From contig JAFUGB010000216.1 of assembly GCA_017469605.1 (NCBI GenBank), forward strand, positions 1-17,117: a stretch of 17,117 bases of DNA. Reading direction: 5' to 3'. Source of the stretch: Clostridia bacterium (GTDB taxonomy: Bacteria > Bacillota > Clostridia > Christensenellales > Aristaeellaceae). Below the pieces are notes generated by a model. It was not told the origin of the DNA. It saw only the letters and a program-made list of their open reading frames with translations, and made no database searches. Shown here piece after piece: positions 6,154 to 13,206 of the stretch. How positions within the stretch are numbered: the stretch's first letter is position 1; every line of letters begins with the position of its first letter. Made by a program: the position numbers and the translations under genes.

Positions 6154-6915
6154 TCAGCTAAAAAGCCGCTCCAGCTCCTCATATTTTTCCTGGGTGATCA
6201 GCGCGTCACGGTCTGTACCGTCCAAACGCACCACATAGGTCCATCGGCCGTAGGGCGTAATATCATGGATGCGGTTCAGGTTGATGATATAGCTGCGATG
6301 GCAGCGGAAGAATACCTGGGGATCAAGCTTGGTCTCGGTATCCCCCAGCGTATCGGAAGTGGCGTAGCTTTTTCCATTGGAGGTATAGATCACGGTGGAG
6401 CGCTCTTCCCGCTGCACCAGCACGATATCAGACATATTGATAAAGGATACGCCATCCCTGTGCTTCAGCATCATGCGCCCCTGGGGCCGCGGACGCTCCC
6501 TTACCGGAGCCACCTCCACCGCCGGGCGGATTCGCATGAACTGCAGCCGCTCCCGGATGCGGGTCAGCGTTTCAATAACGCGCTCCATCTTAAAGGGCTT
6601 GAGCAGATAATCAAAGGCATAGACCGCAAAGGCGTCGCTGCGGTATTCCTCGTGGGCCGTGGCAAAGATCAGCACGCAGCTGGGATCCTCATCCTGGATT
6701 TGATTGGCGCAGGCCACGCCGTTCATCACCGGCATATCCACATCCAGGAAAACCACCTGGGGCCGCAGGGCAGTAAACTTTTCCATCAATTCACCGCCGT
6801 CCGCCGCCTCGCCCACCAGCTCATACCCCTCCACCCGGGCAATCATCTTGCGCAGGATCAGCCGCATGCCGGGTTCATCATCTGCGATCAATACGCGAAT
6901 GGTTTCCGCATCCAT
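6154..6915 (-). CDS. LytTR-family response regulator
   Basis: Two-component transcription regulator of 253 residues. The receiver domain (about 5-120) has the acidic pair in IADDEP (Asp12, Asp13), the phosphorylation site in FLDVDMP (Asp58), Thr86 in FATAHEEY and Lys106 in YLLKPF, so it looks phosphorylatable. A linker of about 30 residues, rich in Pro and Arg, leads to a LytTR DNA-binding domain (about 150-253) with FFRCHRSYIINLNRIHDI. No histidine kinase lies next to it. It is the last gene of the nfeD-floA run, 15 bases after the membrane-anchored protein, and a terminator follows its stop. The ATG at 6915 has GAGGG upstream. Cotranscription with floA suggests a link to membrane or cell-envelope state; this is inference. 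Confidence 0.93.
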   Translation of the reverse strand: MDAETIRVLIADDEPGMRLILRKMIARVEGYELVGEAADGGELMEKFTALRPQVVFLDVDMPVMNGVACANQIQDEDPSCVLIFATAHEEYRSDAFAVYAFDYLLKPFKMERVIETLTRIRERLQFMRIRPAVEVAPVRERPRPQGRMMLKHRDGVSFINMSDIVLVQREERSTVIYTSNGKSYATSDTLGDTETKLDPQVFFRCHRSYIINLNRIHDITPYGRWTYVVRLDGTDRDALITQEKYEELERLFS

Positions 6916-6930
6916 TTTCTTACCCTCGGT

Positions 6931-7389
6931 TTATCTGATGATCCGGCGTCCATTTTTGAACTCCGGGCGCTTTAGTATTTCTGCCATGACCACCGACTGC
7001 ACCACGCTGTTTCCGGCAAAGCTCAGCCGCAGCTCCCGACGTTTGACCGTCTTGTCCTCGGGCGCCATCTGCGATGGCCGGGGACGGGGCTTTTCCCGTT
7101 CCTCCGCCGGGCAGGGCATGGGCTTTCCCTCGTGCACATGGGGCTCCACAGGGGGCATCTCAATGGAACCCTCCTGCTCAAACGTCTCAAAGGGCAGCAC
7201 GTCAAGCTCAGTCATGGGAATGGGCTCATCGGCCAGCGTGCTTGTCTCCGGGCGCTCTTTGGGGCCGGCTGCCGGGGAAGCGGCCGTTCGGGTTTTCACG
7301 GACTTCCGGACAGCCTTTTTGTTTTTATTCTTGCTGGCGCTGAGCATAAAGCTGATGATAACGATCAGCAGCGGAAGGAATGCGTTCAT
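6931..7389 (-). CDS. Membrane-anchored protein with low-complexity middle, unknown role
   Basis: I do not recognise a named family. The 152-residue protein has a hydrophobic N-terminal segment (about 2-17, FLPLLIVIISFML) followed by a strongly basic stretch (KNKNKKAVRKSVKTR), which predicts a single anchor with the rest in the cytoplasm. Residues 35-115 are rich in Pro, Glu, Ala and Thr and probably disordered. The last 35 residues are more ordered, with LRLSFAGNSVVQSVVMAEILKRPEF (quoted in parts: LRLSFAGNSVVQ, SVVMAEILKRPEF). That tail recalls a short C-terminal motif of the SEILGxPK kind seen in other small clostridial proteins; this is from memory. It lies between floA and the LytTR regulator. 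The start at 7389 follows AGGAGG. A role as a FloA-associated scaffold or adaptor is possible but unproven. Confidence 0.8.
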   Translation of the reverse strand: MNAFLPLLIVIISFMLSASKNKNKKAVRKSVKTRTAASPAAGPKERPETSTLADEPIPMTELDVLPFETFEQEGSIEMPPVEPHVHEGKPMPCPAEEREKPRPRPSQMAPEDKTVKRRELRLSFAGNSVVQSVVMAEILKRPEFKNGRRIIR

Positions 7390-7411
7390 ACCGTCCCTCC
7401 TGTTTTACTCC

Positions 7412-7442
7412 CTCCCTGCCCCGGAAAACACGGGGCAGGGAG
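7412..7442 (-). other. Strong hairpin between floA and the anchored protein
   Basis: A perfect 12-base-pair stem, CTCCCTGCCCCG with CGGGGCAGGGAG, encloses a 7-base loop. On the coding strand it is followed by GGAGTAAAAC with no T-run, so it is not a classical terminator. It may protect the floA mRNA 3' end, or reduce read-through into the two genes downstream. Confidence 0.6.
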
Positions 7443-7452
7443 ACAGGGTGCA

Positions 7453-8445
7453 TTACTTTTCAGAGGCATCCGCTTCGGGCTTGGCCGCGCTGGCAATGCC
7501 TTCGCGCATATTGGTATCGGCAATCACGTTTTTCATCTGGTAATAATCCATAACGCCCAGCTTGCCTTCACGCAGCGCTTCGGCCATGGCCAGGGGCACC
7601 TGCGCCTCGGCTTCCACCACGCGGGCACGCATTTCCTGCACGGCGGCAATCATTTCCTGCTCGCGGGCCACAGCGATGGCGCGGCGCTCCTCGGCCTTGG
7701 CCTGTGCAATACGGCGATCGGCCTCGGCCTGATCCATCTGCAGCTGTGCGCCAATATTCCTGCCCACGTCCACGTCCGCAATATCGATGGACAGGATGCG
7801 GAAGGCGGTGCCGCTGTCCAGGCCCTTGTTCAGCACGTTTTGGCTGATCAGGTCGGGATTTTCCAGCACGGCCTTATGGGATTCAGAGGAACCAATGGTG
7901 GTGACGATGCCTTCACCTACGCGGGCGATGATGGTTTCCTCGCCGGCACCGCCCACCAGGCGAGTCACATCGGTGCGCACGGTAACGCGGGCCTTGGCCC
8001 GCAGTTCAATACCATCCTTGGCCACAGCGGCAATGGGCGGCGTTTCAATGACCTTGGGAGTAACGCTCATCTGTACGGCCTGCAGCACGTCACGGCCGGC
8101 CAGGTCCACAGCACAGGCTTCCTCAAAGGTCATATCGATATTGGCCTGCTGGGCTGAGATCATGGCCTTGGCCACGCGCTCGATATTGCCGCCCGCCAGA
8201 AAATGCTTTTCCAATTGATCAATGGTGATATCCAGGCCGGCCTTGCGCACCATGATCAGCGCGTCCACCAGGCGATGGGGCGAGATCCGACGCAGGCGCA
8301 TGCCCACCAGGGTGCTTACCCTGATTTTTACGCCGCTGGATATGGCCCGGATCCATAGTCCAATGGGCACATACCGCAAGAATACAATGATCAAAAGCAG
8401 TACAAGAGCTACAATAACGATCAACGTTACGCTAATGGCATCCAT
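7453..8445 (-). CDS. floA: Flotillin-like protein FloA
   Basis: Bacterial flotillin of 330 residues that forms membrane foci and affects membrane fluidity and protein assembly (known for Bacillus subtilis FloA, formerly YqfA). An N-terminal hydrophobic hairpin or membrane segment covers about residues 4-30. A SPFH/band-7-like domain follows (about 35-220), with GMRLRRISPHRLVDALIMVR and the block VGEGIVTTIGSSESHK typical of FloA. The last third is Ala/Glu-rich and helical (QMDQAEADRRIAQAKAEERR, then VAREQEMIAAVQEMRARVVE), as expected for flotillin oligomerisation. It has the classical operon partner nfeD 15 bases upstream and a GAGGAGGGG site before the ATG at 8445. The length and sequence are close to the family norm, and no defect is seen. 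Confidence 0.96.
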   Translation of the reverse strand: MDAISVTLIVIVALVLLLIIVFLRYVPIGLWIRAISSGVKIRVSTLVGMRLRRISPHRLVDALIMVRKAGLDITIDQLEKHFLAGGNIERVAKAMISAQQANIDMTFEEACAVDLAGRDVLQAVQMSVTPKVIETPPIAAVAKDGIELRAKARVTVRTDVTRLVGGAGEETIIARVGEGIVTTIGSSESHKAVLENPDLISQNVLNKGLDSGTAFRILSIDIADVDVGRNIGAQLQMDQAEADRRIAQAKAEERRAIAVAREQEMIAAVQEMRARVVEAEAQVPLAMAEALREGKLGVMDYYQMKNVIADTNMREGIASAAKPEADASEK

Positions 8446-8460
8446 TGTTTTCCCCTCCTC

Positions 8461-8943
8461 TTAAACCTCTTTTACATAAATTGTAGTGCCGTTGATTTTG
8501 ATCACGCGCACTTTCGCGCCTTTTTCAATAAATTCCCCGTCGCTCTGCACATTCATTTTTCCGCAGTCGAACTCCACCGCGCCAACAGGCCGCAGCGGCG
8601 TCAGGGCCATACCCTCCTTGCCCATGAGCATTTTCACCTGTTCGCGTTCGCTTTTGCCGCCGTCGTTAACGGTGCCGTTCAGCATGAGTTCGGTTTTGGC
8701 CAGCTTGCCGCTTTTCACCGATTTGAGCGATATGGAGATCACCACGCCCATCAGCGCCAGCACAGCCACCGCCACCGCCAGGCCGATCTTTGCGCCGTAT
8801 TCGTACCAGGTCATCACAATACCCGCCAGCAGCAGCACCGCGGCCGATATCCCGGGGATGCCGAAGCCCGGCATGAATACCTCCACCACCAGCAGCACAA
8901 CGCCAACCAGAACGCAAATGATGATCGGTATTAACCATTCCAT
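8461..8943 (-). CDS. NfeD-like membrane protein (short type)
   Basis: A 160-residue short NfeD protein, the usual operon partner of flotillins. Hydrophobic segments lie at about 3-24, 27-47 and 50-72, with the loop FMPGFGIPGISA typical of NfeD between the first two. The C-terminal part (about 100-160) should form the small OB-fold domain, with GKEGMALTPLRPVGAVEFDC and KGAKVRVIKINGTTIYVKEV (shared NfeD positions: G-x-A-T/L-PLRP-G and V-x-G). It lacks the ClpP-like serine protease domain of long NfeD proteins. The ATG at 8943 has AAAGGAGTGG upstream, and floA follows after 15 bases. An extended -10 promoter may lie in the 82-base gap upstream. Confidence 0.93.
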   Translation of the reverse strand: MEWLIPIIICVLVGVVLLVVEVFMPGFGIPGISAAVLLLAGIVMTWYEYGAKIGLAVAVAVLALMGVVISISLKSVKSGKLAKTELMLNGTVNDGGKSEREQVKMLMGKEGMALTPLRPVGAVEFDCGKMNVQSDGEFIEKGAKVRVIKINGTTIYVKEV

Positions 8944-8977
8944 GGCTTTCCACTCCTTTCATCCCGTTGATAGCTGC

Positions 8978-9006
8978 ATGATATCATGAAAAGCTTCGCC
9001 TGAAAA
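8978..9006 (-). promoter_or_regulatory. Possible promoter of nfeD-floA
   Basis: On the minus strand an extended -10, TGA-TATCAT (hexamer 8978-8983), lies 17 bases after a weak -35, TTTTCA (9001-9006). It falls in the 82-base gap between the Cys-less UDG gene and nfeD, the widest gap in this part of the block. Confidence 0.45.
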
Positions 9007-9025
9007 CCGATTTTGCACGAAAGCA

Positions 9026-9616
9026 TCATTTTTGCGTCTCAATTGTCAGGGAATCGCGGAGCGCCAGCACATCCCGCTCATAAACCTGCCTGAGCTCCCG
9101 GCGATAAATGATGGCCGCCGGATGATAAAGCGCAAAAAGCTTGCTGCCGTTCCCGGCCGTATGCCACCGGCCATGCAGCTCCCCCACGGCAGCCTTGGGC
9201 CCCATCAGCGCCTTCAGCGGCACGTTTCCCAGCGTCACAATGGCCTTTGGGGCGACAAGGCCAATTTCCTTCATCAAAAAGGGAAGGAAAAGGGCGATTT
9301 CCTCCTTTGACGGCGCTCTGTTGCGCACGCGGCCCGTGCTGCCAATGGAGGTGGGGCGGATTTTTACCACATTGCTCACATAAATGGATTCCCGCTCAAT
9401 GCCCATCAGGGCCAGGAACTCATCCAGGTTTTTTCCGGCTTTTCCCACAAAGGGCCTGCGCTTGAGCGTTTCCTGCTCGCCCGGGGCTTCCCCGATCAGC
9501 ATGATATCCGGGCTGTCGCTCCGGCCCTCGCCAAATACCAGTATTTTATCCTCTCCGGGCCACAGAGGCCGGAAAAACGCCTCGCATTCCCGTTCAAACG
9601 CTTTCATGTCCGCCAT
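9026..9616 (-). CDS. Family-4-like uracil-DNA glycosylase lacking Fe-S cysteines
   Basis: UDG-superfamily protein of 196 residues. Motif A is GEAPGEQE (42-49), followed by RPFVGKAGKNLDEFL (54-68); the substrate-binding block is NVVKIRPT (82-89); motif B is HPAA (165-168). The family-4 signature is a [4Fe-4S] cluster held by four cysteines, but only Cys11 is present here. The N-terminal CxxC is missing, and the cysteine in the usual VKCRP is Ile86. This resembles a known group of Cys-poor family-4 relatives; activity on uracil is likely but not assured. The ATG at 9616 follows GGAGG by 9 bases, and the gene overlaps its cysteine-bearing paralogue by 23 bases, so the two are made together. They may differ in substrate or redox sensitivity. 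Confidence 0.85.
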   Translation of the reverse strand: MADMKAFERECEAFFRPLWPGEDKILVFGEGRSDSPDIMLIGEAPGEQETLKRRPFVGKAGKNLDEFLALMGIERESIYVSNVVKIRPTSIGSTGRVRNRAPSKEEIALFLPFLMKEIGLVAPKAIVTLGNVPLKALMGPKAAVGELHGRWHTAGNGSKLFALYHPAAIIYRRELRQVYERDVLALRDSLTIETQK

Positions 9617-10181
9617 TTTCCGGCACCTCCAGCTCCTTCATTTTTCCCATAACCAGCTGCAAATCATGCCACGCGTCGCGTTTTTTGCTTTCATCCCGCA
9701 AAAGCGCTGCGGGATGATAGGTAGGCATGAACCAAACGCCCTTTCTTTCCACCCAAATACCGTGCTCCCGTGTAATGCGGAAATCCTCCCGCAAGAGCGT
9801 TTTTGCCGCCGTGGCTCCCAGGAGCACAATGACCCGGGGACGCACAAGCGCCACCTGCTGCCTGAGATACGGCAGGCAGGAAGCGGCCTCAGTGGGATCG
9901 GGCGTGCGATTATGCGGGGGACGGCATTTTACGATATTGCAGATATACACCTGATCCCGGGTATAGCCCATGGCAGCGATCATTTTGGTCAGCAGCTGTC
10001 CGGCCGCGCCCACAAAGGCCAAGCCCTGCAGGTCCTCATCCGCTCCCGGCCCTTCGCCAATGAACATGAGCCTGGCGTGGATATCCCCCTGTCCGGGCAC
10101 TTTATTATGAATCTGCCTGCACAGGCCGCATTTTTGGCAGGCAAAAATCTCATCATATAACGACTGCCAGGATACCTGCAT
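9594..10181 (-). CDS. Family-4 uracil-DNA glycosylase with Fe-S cluster
   Basis: Removes uracil from DNA in the first step of base-excision repair. The 195-residue protein has motif A GEGPGADED (42-50), the AFVGAAGQLL block (55-64), VKCRPPHNRTP (84-94) and motif B HPAA (156-159). Four cysteines match the [4Fe-4S] ligands of the Thermus family-4 enzyme: Cys15 and Cys18 in ACQKCGLC, Cys86 in NIVKCRP and Cys102 in AASC. Extra cysteines are at 21 and 81. AAAGGAGG precedes the ATG at 10181. Its 3' end overlaps the Cys-less paralogue. Upstream lie a small membrane protein and trmL with gaps of about 31 and 13 bases, so all four genes probably share one transcript. Confidence 0.95.
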   Translation of the reverse strand: MQVSWQSLYDEIFACQKCGLCRQIHNKVPGQGDIHARLMFIGEGPGADEDLQGLAFVGAAGQLLTKMIAAMGYTRDQVYICNIVKCRPPHNRTPDPTEAASCLPYLRQQVALVRPRVIVLLGATAAKTLLREDFRITREHGIWVERKGVWFMPTYHPAALLRDESKKRDAWHDLQLVMGKMKELEVPENGGHESV

Positions 10182-10212
10182 GGCCTTTCCTCCTTTGCAT
10201 CAGGCGCGCGCG

Positions 10213-10437
10213 TTACTGCTTAAACATATTGATAAATACGGCAAAGGTACCGGCGGCGTCCTGGCGCAGCCAGCTGGCAAGACTGGCGATCAAAAGCACC
10301 AGCACCAGGCAAACGGCCACGCCGGCCACCACTGCCAGAAATTCGGCCAGCCCGGCGGTCAGCCGCCAGCGATCCTGCTTTTGCTGCCATTCCTCTTCCT
10401 TGCGCGCAAAATATTCTTCTCTTTTTTGCTCGTCCAT
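10213..10437 (-). CDS. Small membrane protein, unknown role
   Basis: I do not recognise this 74-residue protein. It starts MDEQKREEYFARKEEEWQQK, a highly charged helix of about 25 residues, followed by one long hydrophobic segment (about 30-53, including FLAVVAGVAVCLVLVLLIASLA) and a short tail with AGTFAVFINMF. The expected topology is a cytoplasmic charged helix and a single membrane span, perhaps with a second weak hydrophobic tail. I placed the start at ATG 10437, after AGAGGG; the frame is open upstream to 10548, but that part only mirrors trmL. It lies 13 bases after trmL and 31 before the UDG gene, so it belongs to that operon. Confidence 0.7.
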   Translation of the reverse strand: MDEQKREEYFARKEEEWQQKQDRWRLTAGLAEFLAVVAGVAVCLVLVLLIASLASWLRQDAAGTFAVFINMFKQ

Positions 10438-10450
10438 ATGCCTGCCCTCT

Positions 10451-10966
10451 TTATACGTAGTCCATCCACGGCGCGGCATCGTCTTCCCGGCCGGTGAGCG
10501 CGCCATGATCCAGTAAACCGTTGAACCGCTGCTGGCGCAGCGCCTCATAGAGCACGATGGCTACAGAATTGCTCAGGTTGAGCGACCTTGCCTCCGCACG
10601 CATGGGGATCCGTACGCACCGGTCGTACACCCGGGAAAGCAGCGATTCCGGCAGCCCGCGGGTTTCGCAGCCGAACACCAGGAAGTCGTCCGGCCCATAG
10701 CTCGCTTCATGGTAGCTTCTGGGCGCCTTGGTGGTGGCAAAATGGTATACCGCGCCGGGATTCTCCCGCATCATTGTATAAAAATCCGGATGGACATGCA
10801 ATTCCATCAGATGCCAATAATCCAGCCCGGCACGCTTCAAATACTTATCGCTGAGCTCAAACCCCAAGGGCTCGATCAGGTGCAGCACACTGCCCGTGGC
10901 CGCGCAGGTGCGGGCGATATTGCCCGTATTCTGTGGTATTTCCGGTGCGTAAAGAACGATATGCAT
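10451..10966 (-). CDS. trmL: tRNA (cytidine(34)-2'-O)-methyltransferase TrmL
   Basis: SPOUT-class methyltransferase that 2'-O-methylates the wobble base of certain leucine tRNAs using S-adenosylmethionine. The 171-residue protein has the expected blocks: HIVLYAPEIPQNTGNIARTC (2-21), LHLIEPLGFELSDKYLKRAG (28-47), VFGCETRGLPESLL (97-110) and RIPMRAEARSLNLSNSVAIV (118-137), the last two forming the knotted SAM pocket. The TrmL/CspR family is 150-170 residues, so this is full length, with a short C-terminal extension. It is the first gene of the long minus-strand block and diverges from the nucleotidyltransferase gene. GGGGGA lies upstream of the ATG at 10966. I could not identify its promoter with confidence. 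Confidence 0.95.
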   Translation of the reverse strand: MHIVLYAPEIPQNTGNIARTCAATGSVLHLIEPLGFELSDKYLKRAGLDYWHLMELHVHPDFYTMMRENPGAVYHFATTKAPRSYHEASYGPDDFLVFGCETRGLPESLLSRVYDRCVRIPMRAEARSLNLSNSVAIVLYEALRQQRFNGLLDHGALTGREDDAAPWMDYV

Positions 10967-10986
10967 GATTTTCCCCCATCGATCTG

Positions 10987-11015
10987 TTGCAAAAAGTTTA
11001 CATGCTTGTTATACT
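10987..11015 (+). promoter_or_regulatory. Promoter of the nucleotidyltransferase gene
   Basis: TTGCAA (10987-10992) and TATACT (11010-11015) are 17 bases apart, and a TG one base before the -10 makes it an extended -10 promoter. A Shine-Dalgarno AAAGGAG (11031-11037) precedes the ATG at 11048. Confidence 0.7.
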
Positions 11016-11047
11016 AAACGGGAAATCCGAAAAGGAGCGTACGCTTT

Positions 11048-11962
11048 ATGGATAAACAACCCATCCTTGTGGTCATGGCAGCCGGCATCGGCAGCCGCTT
11101 CGGCGGCGTGAAGCAATTGGCGGCCTTTGGCAAAAACGGCGAAAGCATCATTGATTACTCCCTGTATGACGCGTACTGCGCCGGCTTCCGGCGGGTAATC
11201 TTCATTGTGAATGAAGCCATCCAGGAGGATTTCCTTCAAAAAATCGGCCGACATGCCGAGGAACGGATGGAAGTGCGATACGTGATCCAGCGGCTGGATG
11301 ATCTGCCAGAGGGCTGCACCGTGCCCGAAGGCCGTGTCAAACCCTGGGGCACCGGCCATGCCGTGCTATGCTGCAAGGAGTTCATTGACGCGCCCTTTGC
11401 CGCCATCAATGGCGATGATTTCTACGGCCGGGATGCCTTTGCCAAAATCCACGATTTCCTGTCCCAGCCCCGCCAGGCGGGCGAAGATGCCATGGCAGGT
11501 TTTCTGCTGAAAAACACGCTGAGCGAAAACGGCTATGTTTCCCGCGGCGTCTGTTCCACCAGCGAAAACGGGCTGCTCACCGGCATCGTGGAGCGCACCC
11601 ACATCATCAGCACCTGCGACGGGCCGCTGTATACCGAGGATGGCAGCGTTTATACCCGTCTTTCCGAGGATACCCCCGTTTCCATGAACCTGTGGGGCTT
11701 CACACCGGACTTTATGGGCGAACTGGATCGCCGGTTTGCCGCTTTTTACGCCGATGCCCTGCGTTCCAATCCCCTGAAGGGCGAATACTTCCTTCCCTTC
11801 GTGGTCAACGATACGCTGAAGGAGGGCTTATCCACCGTGCGGGTGCTGCATACCGACAGCAAGTGGTTCGGGATCACCTATCACGACGACATTCCCTTTG
11901 TGCAGGAGGCCATCCGCCGAATGACGGCCGCCGGCGAATACCCCGAAGCCCTTTGGCGTTAA
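11048..11962 (+). CDS. NTP-transferase family nucleotidyltransferase
   Basis: Predicted sugar-phosphate nucleotidyltransferase of 304 residues with a GT-A-like fold. Visible motifs are the nucleotide-binding loop MAAGIGSRFGGVKQL (10-24), KPWGTGHAVL (98-107) and the metal-binding GDDFYG (122-127). VSMNLWGF lies near the middle and KGEYFLPFVVN further on. Such clostridial proteins are often paired with an aminoglycoside phosphotransferase-like kinase, which is absent here. The sugar and nucleotide cannot be told from sequence alone. It has its own promoter and a terminator directly after the stop, so it is probably a single-gene transcript. Confidence 0.85.
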   Translation: MDKQPILVVMAAGIGSRFGGVKQLAAFGKNGESIIDYSLYDAYCAGFRRVIFIVNEAIQEDFLQKIGRHAEERMEVRYVIQRLDDLPEGCTVPEGRVKPWGTGHAVLCCKEFIDAPFAAINGDDFYGRDAFAKIHDFLSQPRQAGEDAMAGFLLKNTLSENGYVSRGVCSTSENGLLTGIVERTHIISTCDGPLYTEDGSVYTRLSEDTPVSMNLWGFTPDFMGELDRRFAAFYADALRSNPLKGEYFLPFVVNDTLKEGLSTVRVLHTDSKWFGITYHDDIPFVQEAIRRMTAAGEYPEALWR

Positions 11963-11990
11963 GCCGCCGCGCATGCGCGCGGCTGTTTTA
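11962..11990 (+). terminator. Rho-independent terminator of the nucleotidyltransferase gene
   Basis: AGCCGC (11962-11967) pairs with GCGGCT (11979-11984). A bulged C and an inner GCG/CGC pair continue the stem, with CATG as the loop, and GTTTTATT follows. It begins on the last base of the stop codon and runs into the 3' end of the convergent gene. Confidence 0.8.
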
Positions 11991-13172
11991 TTGCGCGCTT
12001 TTGCCTGCCGCCTCCAGCATGGCGGCCCGGGCGCCCAAAAGCTGCATATCCCGAAGCTGATCGGTCACCCGCTCCTCCAGCCCGTCAATTTCCCTGAGAT
12101 CGCAGCCCCATACTTCCCGGTCCGACAGCGCGGCATAAGCCAGCGACTCAGGCGCCATATCACAGCTCATGCGGGAAAAAGCCGCCAGCACGGGCCGATT
12201 ATCCAGAACGGCAATCTCCTTTTCCGCCGCGGGGAGCACATATTGTCCCCCCTCCCCCAGGCGAATCCCCGCGTACAGCATGATCAGGGCGCTGAGCGCA
12301 AAGCACAGGCAGGAAGGCAGCATTGCCTCCTGTTTTTCATACTCCGCCAGGGCGGGCAGCAGGCAGGCGACAAAGCGGCCGGCCAGGTTTTCACCGACAG
12401 CGGGCCAGCCTTCCTCGCCGCAGGCGTTTTCCAGGAAAGCCGTGACCCGGGCGGCATAGGCCAGCCCTTCCTCCTTCAGCTCCCCCATATACGGCGCGAT
12501 TTCCCGGATCAGCGCGTTTCCCAGCAGCGTGCGCAGGCTTTCATCCCGCATGGCCGCCCCCACCGTTTCATGGCCGCAAAGCAGCCCCGCCGCCGCGATG
12601 ATCACGCCTGCGCCGCCCAACATTCTCCTGTTCCGCTGGGCATATGGCGCAAGCCGCTTTACATAAACGATGGAATCGGCCGCTTCCCGCACAGGCAGGG
12701 GGCCGGAGGTTTCAATCAGCCACTGGGCGCAGTCGGTCATGGTGGAGCAGCAGGCATTATCCTGCACCAGCCAGCGCAGGAAATCGGCAGGCAGCTTCCA
12801 CTGCACGGCGCAGGCGATCATGGCTTCGGCCAGGTGCTGGCCGTTATGCAGCACAGGCGCGCAGGGCAGTAACGTCCATCCGGGCAGGTGCCGCCGAAAG
12901 CGCCGGTAAAGCATTCGCACCGCCTGGCCCGCCAGCGTTTGCGGCGCATCCATATCGTCCGCCGCAGGTGTTACGGCGGCGCCTTCATCGCCAATCAGGC
13001 AGCGCACTTCGGGCTTGATGGCCCATTCATCGGCGTCGATCCGCCGTTCCAGCTTTTCAGAGCGGCTGCCCAGCAAGCTGTTCATGCCCTCCCTGCTCCC
13101 GATCACCAGCGCGTAAAGGCTGTTATCCGCCCGCAGCGGCATGGCCGCGCAGGTCAGCTGTTCTTCGCTCAT
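11988..13172 (-). CDS. Degenerate tagaturonate reductase/mannitol dehydrogenase-like protein
   Basis: A 394-residue relative of UxaB-type tagaturonate reductases that has lost key parts. Matches to the family are GWTLLPCAPVLHNGQHL (98-114; usual LPCELIDRNGEKL), QWKLPADFLRWL (124-135), LLCGHETVGAAMRDE (197-211), REIAPYM (223-229), SALIMLYAG (294-302) and WGCDLREIDGL (355-365). The N-terminal NAD-binding half is much shortened: there is no glycine-rich GxGNFLR start, and the usual SNTTEAG is GDEGAAV. The catalytic LNGAHT reads LGGAGV (185-190), so the active Asn and His are gone, and VDRI reads TDCA. The ATG at 13172 follows GGGAGG and a near-consensus promoter, so this is an intact gene expressed from its own signals and not an obvious decaying fragment. 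Function unknown; redox activity unlikely. Confidence 0.75.
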   Translation of the reverse strand: MSEEQLTCAAMPLRADNSLYALVIGSREGMNSLLGSRSEKLERRIDADEWAIKPEVRCLIGDEGAAVTPAADDMDAPQTLAGQAVRMLYRRFRRHLPGWTLLPCAPVLHNGQHLAEAMIACAVQWKLPADFLRWLVQDNACCSTMTDCAQWLIETSGPLPVREAADSIVYVKRLAPYAQRNRRMLGGAGVIIAAAGLLCGHETVGAAMRDESLRTLLGNALIREIAPYMGELKEEGLAYAARVTAFLENACGEEGWPAVGENLAGRFVACLLPALAEYEKQEAMLPSCLCFALSALIMLYAGIRLGEGGQYVLPAAEKEIAVLDNRPVLAAFSRMSCDMAPESLAYAALSDREVWGCDLREIDGLEERVTDQLRDMQLLGARAAMLEAAGKSAQ

Positions 13173-13206
13173 CGTTTCCTCCCGGAAATCTTTTTGGTAT
13201 ACTTCT

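Noticed and set aside
7412..7442. Terminator after floA
   Set aside because: The 12-base-pair stem is strong, but no T-run follows on either strand, so it is listed as a hairpin and not as a terminator.
10440..10548. Upstream extension of the small membrane protein to 10548
   Set aside because: It overlaps the trmL 3' end in another frame, and its residues are typical of an antisense-like shadow; the ATG at 10437 has a ribosome site and a sensible charged helix.
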